6,114 nucleotides of DNA. Origin: Ilumatobacteraceae bacterium (GTDB lineage: Bacteria; Actinomycetota; Acidimicrobiia; Acidimicrobiales; Ilumatobacteraceae). Shown piece by piece: positions 1 through 4,597 of the stretch. The stretch lies in NCBI GenBank assembly GCA_023263465.1, contig JALQWV010000140.1, positions 1 to 6,114 on the forward strand. The letters are read 5' to 3'. Under the pieces are notes generated by a model, which had not been told where the DNA came from, did no database searches, and saw only the letters and a list, made by a program, of their open reading frames with translations. A program made the position numbers and the translations under genes. How positions within the stretch are numbered: the stretch's first letter is position 1; the number at the start of each line of letters is the position of its first letter.

Positions 1-199
1 TCATTGAGATTCCAAAGCCATAAGTGGCGTGCCACCGTTTGGTCAAAGCACTCAACTGCGTGTGTTCGTTGACCCGGATTTGTTGCAGTACGACGAGGTG
101 TGGGCTGCAGCGGGAACGTGGAACGACAACTTTGGTGCAGCACCTGCGGACATCGTGCGTGTCGCCGGTGGTGTGGTAACCGACCTCAAGCGCGCCTGA
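1..199 (+). pseudogene. YbaK/Cys-tRNA(Pro) deacylase-like, C-terminal part (partial, frame broken at left edge)
   Basis: The plus-strand frame ending at the TGA at 197-199 reads AISGVPPFG, then RVFVDPDLLQYDEVWAAAG, and ends in DIVRVAGGVVTDLKRA. The GGVPPFG-like motif followed by a 'D..L..YDEVWAAAG' segment is typical of the C-terminal half of the YbaK/ProX family, which hydrolyses mischarged aminoacyl-tRNAs such as Cys-tRNA(Pro). Reading back, the frame meets a TGA at 5-7, just before the point where the family would continue with an ATGF(A/P)IGG-like stretch. Either the gene is frameshifted or truncated there, or this is a leftover fragment. Only about 60 residues are visible, so function cannot be judged. 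A second, diverged copy of the last 36 codons, stop included, lies at 514-621. Family assignment is fairly firm; pseudogene status rests on a single stop near the window edge. Confidence 0.6.
92..199 (+). repeat. Direct repeat, copy 1 (3' end of ybaK-like gene)
   Basis: These 108 bases match 514-621 without gaps at 90 of 108 positions by hand count. Both copies end at the same TGA stop codon. Weaker similarity extends upstream to about 79 (partner about 500) with a one-base gap. Confidence 0.85.
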
Positions 200-206
200 G
201 ATTCGG

Positions 207-212
207 TAGTTT
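207..212 (+). promoter_or_regulatory. -10 element of a leaderless promoter for the HhH gene
   Basis: TAGTTT fits TANNNT and ends exactly 6 nt before the ATG at 219, so transcription should start at or next to the start codon. No Shine-Dalgarno sequence precedes that ATG. A convincing -35 box is not visible. The same spacing recurs at four other genes in this window. Confidence 0.5.
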
Positions 213-218
213 TTGCTC

Positions 219-482
219 ATGCCATCAGAAAAGACCAGTCGTTGCGCGGTGACGCGTGGTGAAGTTGACCTTGACTCGTATGCCAGCCGAGATGGAGCAT
301 GGCGAGCGATTGGCCTCGCGGCACCTGCGCGTCGTGCGCTTGTTGATGCCGGGCTGACCAAGTTGACTCAACTATCGAAATGGACTCGTGCCGACCTTGG
401 ATCGCTCCATGGGATGGGGCCGAACGCTCTCACGAAGATCGATGACGCTTTGAAGGCTTCTGGATTTTCCTACCGCACGTGA
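219..482 (+). CDS. Small helix-hairpin-helix protein resembling the RNA polymerase alpha C-terminal domain
   Basis: This is an 87-residue protein. From about residue 37 it follows the alpha-CTD pattern: ARRALVDAG, then LTQLSKWTRADLGSLHGMG, then NALTKIDDALKASGFSY. The LHGMGPNAL segment (63-71) is a helix-hairpin-helix loop. Spacing from 'TQL' to 'NAL' equals that from 'GDL' to 'KSL' in the E. coli alpha CTD. Such stand-alone domains occur in many bacterial genomes, probably bind nucleic acid or proteins, and have no firm role. The first 25 or so residues are polar and not recognisable. I chose the ATG at 219 because TAGTTT lies 6 nt upstream; a TTG at 213 in the same frame directly abuts that element. 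The gene sits between two copies of a ybaK 3' end, so it may have arrived together with one of them. Confidence 0.75.
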   Translation: MPSEKTSRCAVTRGEVDLDSYASRDGAWRAIGLAAPARRALVDAGLTKLTQLSKWTRADLGSLHGMGPNALTKIDDALKASGFSYRT

Positions 483-501
483 ATCAAGGTCGCGCTACTG
501 A

Positions 502-621
502 GTTGTTGCTTTTGACGAGGTGTGGGCAGCAGCGGGAATGTGGAACGACAACTTCGGTGAAACGCCGGCAGACATCGTAGGCGTCGCTGGCGGCGTGGTC
601 ACCGACCTGAAACGCGACTGA
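502..621 (+). pseudogene. Second, diverged 3' remnant of a ybaK-like gene
   Basis: After an in-frame TGA at 499-501 the frame reads VVAFDEVWAAAG, then MWNDNFGETPADIV, and ends VVTDLKRD at the TGA at 619-621. It matches the C-terminus of the YbaK-like fragment at the left edge with 5 amino-acid changes in 35, while most of the 18 base differences in 108 are silent. That pattern means the two copies diverged as working coding sequences, presumably in different genomes or paralogues, before this one lost its front. There is no start codon or upstream domain, so it is very unlikely to be expressed as a useful protein. Confidence 0.7.
514..621 (+). repeat. Direct repeat, copy 2 (3' end of ybaK-like gene)
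   Basis: This is the partner of the repeat at 92-199, with the same length, orientation and terminal stop codon. The 314 bases between the two copies hold only the small HhH gene. Confidence 0.85.
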
Positions 622-648
622 CAATGAATTCAATGGGTGAGCTTTCAC

Positions 649-654
649 TACCAT
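649..654 (+). promoter_or_regulatory. Possible -10 element of a leaderless promoter for the amidohydrolase gene
   Basis: TACCAT fits TANNNT and ends 6 nt before the ATG at 661. No Shine-Dalgarno and no clear -35 box are visible. The call depends on the same spacing being found at other genes here. Confidence 0.4.
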
Positions 655-660
655 CGAGAC

Positions 661-2487
661 ATGTCCGAAACGATCGTCTATTCGGCGAAGCGCATCATCA
701 CCATGAATGTCGCTCAACCATCAGTGAATGCAATCGCGGTACGCGATGGACGTTTTGTTGCTGCTGGCTCGATGTATGAAGTTCTCGAAACCGTTGGACC
801 CGACCATGTGGTGTCGAATCAGTTTGAGAACCATTTTCTCTTGCCCGGCTTAATCGACCAACATTTGCATCCCATGTTGGGTGCAACAACACTTACCACT
901 GAAATTATTGCGCCAGAAGATTGGAATCTTCCTCATCGATTTCAAGTTGCGGCTACAACGCCGGTGGAATATGACGCGCGACTTCTTGCCGCACACGAGG
1001 CTCTCTCAGACGGCGAGTGGTTATTCACATGGGGGTGGCATCATCAGTGGCATGGCAAGTTAGACCGTTCAAGACTTGACAAATTGACTGGGAATAGGCC
1101 AACTGCTGTTTGGCAACGCTCATGCCACGAATGGGTGCTCAATACCGCGGCTCTGAATGCAATCGGTCTTGAAAAGTCGATGACTGAACGGCATGGCTTG
1201 GCAAGCACTCAACTTGATTTTGAGCGAGGCCACTTCTGGGAAAACGGATGGATGATTATCCTCGCTCGTTATCTCATGCCAGTGTTCATGACGCCAGAGC
1301 GTTTTCGCATTGGTTTGCACCAAATGGTTGAGTATTTGCATATGAATGGTGTGACCGCGATTAATGAACCAGGCATTTTTTGGAGAAATGAACCGTGGGA
1401 GATGTATCAAGAAATCCTTGGACACCCCAATGTTCCATTTGAGAGTACGTTTCTTGTCGAAGGTCGCACTCAACCAGTGCGTGGGCTCAGTCCGTCTGAA
1501 TTTGTATCGGACGCCCGTTTACAGGTAGAGCGAGGTAAAGGAAACAAAGTTCGCGTACTTGACCAGCACGTGAAATTGTTCTGCGACGGAGCAATTATTT
1601 CGCAACTGATGCAGATGAAAGAGCCGTATTTAGATCATGAAGGAAATCCAGACCCGCACCATCATGGTGAGTGGTTGATGGAGCCAGGAGAATTGAAAAC
1701 AGTATTTGATGCATATTGGGATGCGGGTTGGCAAATACACATTCATGTGAACGGAGATCTAGGTCTCGATGTTCTTCTTGACATAGTAGAAAACGCCCAG
1801 ATTCGCATGCCTCGTACTGACCACAGAACAGTGATTATCCACTTCGCGAATTCAACGGAGGAGCAAGTTGATCGCATTGCCTCGCTGGGAGCGATTGTCT
1901 CGGCTAACCCGTATTACCCAGTGGGATTTGCGGACAAGTACAGCGAATGGGGACTTGGACCCGATCGTGCAGATTCGATGGTTCGTTCTGCATCGGTTCT
2001 TCGTAGGGGAATACCTCTCTCTTTTCACTCCGATCTTCCGATGTGTCCATCAGACCCGATGCTGATGGCCTCGTATGCGGTTAACCGGATTACGCATTCT
2101 GGGCGAGTTGCAGGGCCAGAACAACGAATTGCACTTCATGATGCTCTTCGTGCGGTAACTATTGAGGCAGCGCATTCCTGGAGGCGCGAGGATGAACTTG
2201 GGTCAATCGAAGTCGGAAAAATTGCCAACGTTACTGTGCTTGACGAAGATCCATATTCAGTTGATCCACGAAATATCGGGCATATTGCAATTCCTGCCAC
2301 AATGTACGAAGGTCGAATTTTCAAAGTCGCTGAAGAACTAGTCAATCAACGCATTGCACCAAATTTGAATAGTCGAATTTTTACCAGCAATGAATCTGAG
2401 CGTCACGTACATAGTGGCTGCAGTTGTGAAGTGGCCGAGTTTATTGGTGAGCACTCATCTAAGTCGGGCTGGATAGAAAACGCCTAG
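661..2487 (+). CDS. Amidohydrolase family 3 (YtcJ-like) metal-dependent hydrolase
   Basis: This 608-residue protein has amidohydrolase-superfamily architecture. Residues 1-60 form the small beta domain (AKRIITMN, AVRDGRFVAAG). LPGLIDQHLHP follows, with the metal-binding D66-x-H68-x-H70. Other family marks are GVTAINEPG near 230-238, VKLFCDG (K305 to G310), IHIHVNGD with H360 and H362, VIIHFANS with H394, and SFHSDLP with H456 and D458. GSIEVGKIANVTVLDEDP closes the barrel and returns to the beta domain. Members hydrolyse amide, N-formyl or related C-N bonds in the cytoplasm; the substrate cannot be read from sequence. It is longer than the usual 520-560 residues because of a tail (about 557-608) with H-x-H-x-G-C-x-C. 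I preferred ATG 661 to GTG 637 because family similarity begins there and a -10-like hexamer sits 6 nt upstream. It stands alone and ends 10 bp from convergent soxR. Confidence 0.85.
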   Translation: MSETIVYSAKRIITMNVAQPSVNAIAVRDGRFVAAGSMYEVLETVGPDHVVSNQFENHFLLPGLIDQHLHPMLGATTLTTEIIAPEDWNLPHRFQVAATTPVEYDARLLAAHEALSDGEWLFTWGWHHQWHGKLDRSRLDKLTGNRPTAVWQRSCHEWVLNTAALNAIGLEKSMTERHGLASTQLDFERGHFWENGWMIILARYLMPVFMTPERFRIGLHQMVEYLHMNGVTAINEPGIFWRNEPWEMYQEILGHPNVPFESTFLVEGRTQPVRGLSPSEFVSDARLQVERGKGNKVRVLDQHVKLFCDGAIISQLMQMKEPYLDHEGNPDPHHHGEWLMEPGELKTVFDAYWDAGWQIHIHVNGDLGLDVLLDIVENAQIRMPRTDHRTVIIHFANSTEEQVDRIASLGAIVSANPYYPVGFADKYSEWGLGPDRADSMVRSASVLRRGIPLSFHSDLPMCPSDPMLMASYAVNRITHSGRVAGPEQRIALHDALRAVTIEAAHSWRREDELGSIEVGKIANVTVLDEDPYSVDPRNIGHIAIPATMYEGRIFKVAEELVNQRIAPNLNSRIFTSNESERHVHSGCSCEVAEFIGEHSSKSGWIENA

Positions 2488-2497
2488 GCGAGAGTCA

Positions 2498-2974
2498 TTA
2501 ATTTCGGTCGGGTCGCGGGGTTCCAGGTAACAATCGACGAGGCCCTGCTCCTTCTGTAGACATGGAGTCTTCAGGATTTACTAATTGACAGCGTTGGAAT
2601 GAAAGGCATCCACAACCGATGCATGTAGAGAGGTCCTCTCGTACTCGCATCAGATAATCAATTTGCGCCGAGAGAATTTTGTGCCATTTTTTTCCTAGTT
2701 TTTCCCAGTCGTTCTCTTTCGGAGTTCGTTTTTTAGGAAGCTCATCGAGGGCTTCCTGAATAGTGGTAAGTGCAATTCCTACCCTCTGTGATGCGCGAAT
2801 GAAAGCAAGTCTGCGAAGCACATCACGAGTAAATATGCGTTGATTTCCTGCGTTTCGTGTACTGAAAATGAGGCCTTCTCTTTCGTAAAAGTGAATTGCG
2901 GAGACAGAGATGCCGCTTCTTTGAGCGACCTGACCGATGGAAAGTTGGTCGGTTGGCTTCATGGTTTTTTGCAT
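2498..2974 (-). CDS. soxR: SoxR, redox-sensing MerR-family regulator with [2Fe-2S] cluster
   Basis: This 158-residue protein has a MerR winged-helix domain beginning LSIGQVAQRSG, followed by SAIHFYEREGLI and then RNAGNQRIFTRDVLRRLAFI. A dimerisation helix leads to CIGCGCLSFQRC, the C-x2-C-x-C-x5-C motif that holds the [2Fe-2S] cluster in SoxR. Counted from the internal ATG at 2962 (154 residues) the cysteines are 114, 117, 119 and 125. When the cluster is oxidised, SoxR twists a promoter with an overlong spacer and activates transcription. I chose the ATG at 2974 because TACTGT lies exactly 6 nt upstream of it; ATG 2962 lacks both a -10 at that distance and a Shine-Dalgarno. It is divergent from the muconolactone-isomerase-like operon, and a sox box lies between them. 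The box also covers about -21 to -38 of soxR's own promoter, so it probably regulates itself. The tail after the cluster is proline/arginine-rich. Confidence 0.93.
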   Translation of the reverse strand: MQKTMKPTDQLSIGQVAQRSGISVSAIHFYEREGLIFSTRNAGNQRIFTRDVLRRLAFIRASQRVGIALTTIQEALDELPKKRTPKENDWEKLGKKWHKILSAQIDYLMRVREDLSTCIGCGCLSFQRCQLVNPEDSMSTEGAGPRRLLPGTPRPDRN

Positions 2975-2980
2975 ACCGAC

Positions 2981-2986
2981 ACAGTA
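2981..2986 (-). promoter_or_regulatory. -10 element of the leaderless soxR promoter
   Basis: Read on the minus strand the hexamer is TACTGT, followed by 6 nt and then the ATG at 2974. The region where its -35 would lie is inside the sox box, consistent with weak basal activity and autoregulation. Confidence 0.5.
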
Positions 2987-2990
2987 ATAC

Positions 2991-3021
2991 TTGACCTCAA
3001 CCTTTGTTGAGGTGTCATGCT
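2991..3021 (+). promoter_or_regulatory. SoxR-dependent promoter with 19-bp spacer
   Basis: TTGACC (2991-2996) is a good -35. A 19-bp spacer separates it from CATGCT (3016-3021), a poor -10 matching 3 of 6 consensus bases. Overlong spacers are the hallmark of MerR/SoxR-activated promoters, and the E. coli soxS promoter has the same layout with its -35 overlapping the start of the operator. The expected transcription start is near 3028, giving a leader of about 27 nt that includes the Shine-Dalgarno. Confidence 0.75.
2995..3012. promoter_or_regulatory. Sox box (SoxR operator)
   Basis: CCTCAACCTTTGTTGAGG is an 18-bp dyad: CCTCAA and TTGAGG arms around a 6-bp centre. Both arms are identical to those of the E. 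coli soxS operator; only the centre differs. It lies in the spacer between the divergent soxR gene and the muconolactone-isomerase-like gene, so it can serve both. Confidence 0.88.
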
Positions 3022-3040
3022 GTAGCCACACACCCTCACA

Positions 3041-3048
3041 AAAGGAGA
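3041..3048 (+). promoter_or_regulatory. Shine-Dalgarno that fixes a TTG start
   Basis: AAAGGAGA lies about 7 nt before the TTG at 3055 and 19 nt before the next in-frame ATG at 3067. It therefore supports the TTG start. Confidence 0.75.
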
Positions 3049-3054
3049 ATCAAT

Positions 3055-3339
3055 TTGGAAAAGTACATGGTTGTTTGCACGTTTAAAAAGGGAATTGAAA
3101 TGAGCGATGTCTATGCCGTAGTTGCCGAAGAACAAGCAAAGGCAGCAGAACTTCAGGCTGCAGGAAAACTTGGAGCAATTCACCTAGCAACCATTTCGCG
3201 CGGAACGGTATTTATTGAAACCAATGCAGCAAATCTGGAAGAGGCGACTGAAACGATTCAGTCCTTGCCAATGGCAAAGTGGTGGGACATCGATGTGTTT
3301 CCGCTTTCTGCTCCAGGCAAGCCAGGAGCAAATTCATGA
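3055..3339 (+). CDS. Muconolactone-isomerase-like small protein (dimeric alpha/beta barrel), SoxR-controlled
   Basis: This 94-residue protein has a ferredoxin-like pattern: strand MVVCTFKKG (5-13), a helix rich in Ala and Glu (18-38, AEEQAKAAELQAAGKLG), strand AIHLATISRGTVFIET, helix LEEATETIQSLPMA, and final strand DIDVFPLSAPG. The 'E....A.EL.A.GK' and 'SLPM' segments resemble muconolactone delta-isomerase-related proteins of the dimeric alpha/beta-barrel superfamily. Relatives include isomerases, cofactor-free monooxygenases and many uncharacterised stress proteins. No catalytic assignment is possible from sequence. It is the first gene behind the sox-box promoter, and its TGA overlaps the ATG of the next gene (ATGA), so both are probably made together under redox-cycling stress. 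I infer a role in dealing with quinone- or phenazine-like compounds. The TTG start rests on the strong Shine-Dalgarno. Confidence 0.8.
   Translation: MEKYMVVCTFKKGIEMSDVYAVVAEEQAKAAELQAAGKLGAIHLATISRGTVFIETNAANLEEATETIQSLPMAKWWDIDVFPLSAPGKPGANS
3324..3328 (+). promoter_or_regulatory. Shine-Dalgarno of the PPOX-like gene
   Basis: AGGAG sits 7 nt before the ATG at 3336, inside the end of the upstream gene. It supports translational coupling across the ATGA overlap. Confidence 0.65.
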
Positions 3340-3557
3340 GTGTGTTTACTGTTGCCGAATTGGAATATCTCGCAACTCAACCCCTAATGAGGTTCGCATC
3401 GGCTTCGCCATCAGGACGCCCAGATGTTGCACCTGTCGTTTTTGAAGTTGATGGCTCCGACATTGTCACCGCTGGGTTTGATTTATGGAACGCCGGAAGG
3501 TGCGCTAAATCAATGGAAAATTTGACGTACTTCAATGATTCGATTGCACGCCTTTGA
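3336..3557 (+). CDS. PPOX-type (pyridoxamine-phosphate-oxidase-like) flavoprotein, C-terminally truncated
   Basis: The frame encodes 73 residues. The start MSVFTVAELEYLATQPLMRF, followed by ASASPSGRPDVAPVVFEVDG and DIVTAGFDL, is very like the first third to half of PPOX-class, F420- or flavin-dependent split-barrel proteins, which usually run to about 130 residues. From about residue 52 (WNAGRCAKSMENL) similarity fades. The last 15 or so codons are simply the reverse complement of the end of the convergent YciI-like gene, which overlaps it by 48 bp. The C-terminal half of the barrel, including the second cofactor-contact region, is missing, so this is probably a broken gene or at best a short derivative. 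It is coupled to the SoxR-controlled upstream gene by ATGA and a good Shine-Dalgarno. The break probably lies near 3490-3515. Confidence 0.7.
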   Translation: MSVFTVAELEYLATQPLMRFASASPSGRPDVAPVVFEVDGSDIVTAGFDLWNAGRCAKSMENLTYFNDSIARL

Positions 3558-3842
3558 CGCTTCAGAAGCCAATGTGTGAGCAGTTGATTCATCGTCTGTT
3601 TCAATAATCCAAAAACCAGCCATATAAGTATCAGATTCGATCGCTGGACGCTGAGAAATATGGCCGAGGTCTTGTCGATTATCAAATAGAATTGCTGTGT
3701 CTAGTCCAGCTATGCCTACTGCGATAACTCTTTGACCGGCTGCCTCAATCTTGTCGTTGAAGGCATCAATAGAGGCCATTTCATCTGGATTCGCTATTTG
3801 CTCGCCATACCTATTCGCAATCACGGAAAAGAGGAAGCGCAT
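3510..3842 (-). CDS. YciI-like (YCII/DGPF family) protein
   Basis: This 110-residue protein starts MRFLFSVIANRYG and ends FWIIETDDESTAHTLASEA, then NRIIEVRQIFH. A helix-rich centre, a 'GFWIIE....DEA'-like strand-helix and a terminal 'IEVRPI'-type strand are typical of YCII/DGPF proteins, a ferredoxin-fold family of mostly unknown function in the dimeric alpha/beta-barrel superfamily. The DGPF signature itself is degenerate (QRPAIES, 64-70). The protein is complete, so its 3' end is native and the convergent PPOX-like frame is the damaged partner. ATG 3842 is preferred; TTG 3845 directly before it is possible. The promoter upstream gives a leaderless or nearly leaderless transcript. Its function is unknown; some relatives are annotated in detoxification or as ECF-sigma partners, but no sigma gene is here. 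Confidence 0.8.
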   Translation of the reverse strand: MRFLFSVIANRYGEQIANPDEMASIDAFNDKIEAAGQRVIAVGIAGLDTAILFDNRQDLGHISQRPAIESDTYMAGFWIIETDDESTAHTLASEASKACNRIIEVRQIFH

Positions 3843-3850
3843 CAAAAAAT

Positions 3851-3879
3851 AGAATAAGTCTTCTCATTACTACAGTCAA
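3851..3879 (-). promoter_or_regulatory. Strong sigma70-type promoter of the YciI-like gene
   Basis: On the minus strand, TTGACT (3879-3874) and TATTCT (3856-3851) are separated by 17 bp. This is the best-matching promoter in the window. The -10 ends 8 nt before ATG 3842, so the mRNA should start at or very near the start codon. No Shine-Dalgarno is present. Confidence 0.7.
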
Positions 3880-3911
3880 ATCTGTTTGATATGAAGAAAA
3901 TGAGATGTCAG

Positions 3912-3917
3912 TAGAAT
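3912..3917 (+). promoter_or_regulatory. -10 element of a leaderless promoter for the small membrane protein gene
   Basis: TAGAAT matches the -10 consensus at 5 of 6 positions and ends 6 nt before the GTG at 3924. The only -35-like sequence, TTGATA at 3886-3891, has a 20-bp spacer and may be chance. It is divergent from the YciI-like promoter. Confidence 0.55.
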
Positions 3918-3923
3918 CATCTT

Positions 3924-4157
3924 GTGAGTAATCGAACAGCCATGATTGAACGTGCCGCAAACAGTGCACGTGCATTGCGAAGGTTGAATATCGTCACATT
4001 GTGTGTTGCGGTTGTCGTCTACATCGGCCTGTTGACTATTGCGGTGTTTCAGCAAGTTGGGCCGCTAGCGGTTTTTAGTTCGTGTGTCATGCTTGCAGAA
4101 TTGCTTGTGTTTCAAATCGTGCGAACGTTGACGAACCACCTCGATCTATTGCGGTAG
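3924..4157 (+). CDS. Small membrane protein with two predicted transmembrane segments, unknown function
   Basis: I do not recognise a family in this 77-residue protein. A basic N-terminal stretch (about 1-20, with several Arg) precedes a hydrophobic segment at about 21-43 (LNIVTLCVAVVVYIGLLTIA). After a short QQVGP turn comes a second hydrophobic segment at about 48-67 (LAVFSSCVMLAELLVFQIV), then a short polar tail. The positive N-terminus and short tail suggest a cytoplasm-facing hairpin in the inner membrane. The GTG start is supported by TAGAAT exactly 6 nt upstream. It is the first gene of a probable unit with the DUF1801-like gene, 21 bp downstream. Coding status is supported by promoter spacing and protein pattern, not by recognised homology. 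Confidence 0.65.
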   Translation: MSNRTAMIERAANSARALRRLNIVTLCVAVVVYIGLLTIAVFQQVGPLAVFSSCVMLAELLVFQIVRTLTNHLDLLR

Positions 4158-4167
4158 CGAATTGCTT

Positions 4168-4173
4168 GAGGAG
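4168..4173 (+). promoter_or_regulatory. Shine-Dalgarno of the DUF1801-like gene
   Basis: GAGGAG lies 5 nt before the GTG at 4179. Its presence fits an operon-internal gene, in contrast to the leaderless first genes in this window. Confidence 0.65.
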
Positions 4174-4178
4174 ATCTC

Positions 4179-4577
4179 GTGAGCGAAAAGACATCTCATT
4201 CAGAAATTGATCAACATTTGAAGAAATTCACTGGTGATCAACTAGAGACTCTTCAGCATTTGCGTAAAACGATTCTCTCAATCGTTCCCCATGCCACGGA
4301 AACAATGAGTTATGGGATGCCAGCATTCAAGGTTGATGGCAAAGTAATTGCCGGATTTGAGGGTTTCAAGAAGCATTGCTCCTATTTCCCTCACAGCGGA
4401 TCCGTGCTGGAGGAAATTGATGGTTTTCCCGTCTGGTGTGAGGTGAGTAAAGGGACCCTCAAATTTCCAATCGGCAAGAAGCTTCCGAAAACTCTGGTGC
4501 GAAAGTTGATCTCCGTGCGGAGGGGGCAGATTCTGGCAAAACAGAAAGGTAGTTCTTCGGTGAGGCCGAAGAAATAG
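4179..4577 (+). CDS. DUF1801 / YdhG-like protein
   Basis: This 132-residue protein shows the DUF1801 pattern clearly. An N-terminal helical part (HSEIDQHLKKFTGDQLETLQ, then LRKTILSIVPHATETM) leads to SYGMPAFKVDGK (44-55), then AGFEGFKKHCSYFPHSG (58-74) and GTLKFPIGKKLP (92-103), followed by a basic helix and a lysine/arginine-rich tail. The family belongs to the frataxin/YdhG-like fold group. Bacillus members have been linked to intracellular iron handling, but for most the role is unknown and I do not assign one. Length is normal. It starts with GTG behind a good Shine-Dalgarno and follows the small membrane protein gene by 21 bp, so the two are probably co-transcribed. The desaturase gene starts 20 bp downstream. 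Confidence 0.82.
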   Translation: MSEKTSHSEIDQHLKKFTGDQLETLQHLRKTILSIVPHATETMSYGMPAFKVDGKVIAGFEGFKKHCSYFPHSGSVLEEIDGFPVWCEVSKGTLKFPIGKKLPKTLVRKLISVRRGQILAKQKGSSSVRPKK

Positions 4578-4585
4578 TCGCAGGA

Positions 4586-4591
4586 TATTCT
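4586..4591 (+). promoter_or_regulatory. -10 element of a leaderless promoter for the desaturase gene
   Basis: TATTCT ends exactly 6 nt before the ATG at 4598, and no Shine-Dalgarno lies in front of that ATG. The -35 region, inside the end of the upstream gene, is poor. The desaturase may therefore be expressed independently of the upstream pair. Confidence 0.5.
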
Positions 4592-4597
4592 CGGCTT

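Noticed and set aside
637..660. Upstream GTG start (637) for the amidohydrolase
   Set aside because: No ribosome site or suitable -10 precedes it, and the extra 8 residues show no family similarity. ATG 661 has a TANNNT at the recurring distance.
484..717. 77-codon minus-strand frame across the ybaK remnant and the amidohydrolase start
   Set aside because: It is antisense to two recognisable coding stretches, and its protein has no family-like pattern.
1120..1473. 117-codon open frame on the minus strand inside the amidohydrolase
   Set aside because: It lies wholly antisense to a well-conserved gene, shows no recognisable protein pattern and has no promoter or ribosome site.
2481..2490. Perfect palindrome CGCCTAGGCG at the amidohydrolase stop codon, between convergent genes
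   Set aside because: It has no loop and no following T-run in either direction, so it cannot act as an intrinsic terminator. A 10-bp palindrome this size can occur by chance.
2975..3031. Longer soxR start at 3031
   Set aside because: It would put the sox box and the soxR -10 inside the coding region and add residues not seen in SoxR proteins.
3004..3054. Upstream extension of the muconolactone-isomerase-like frame into the sox box
   Set aside because: The start would lie inside the operator and upstream of the predicted transcription start. The Shine-Dalgarno at 3041-3048 points to TTG 3055.
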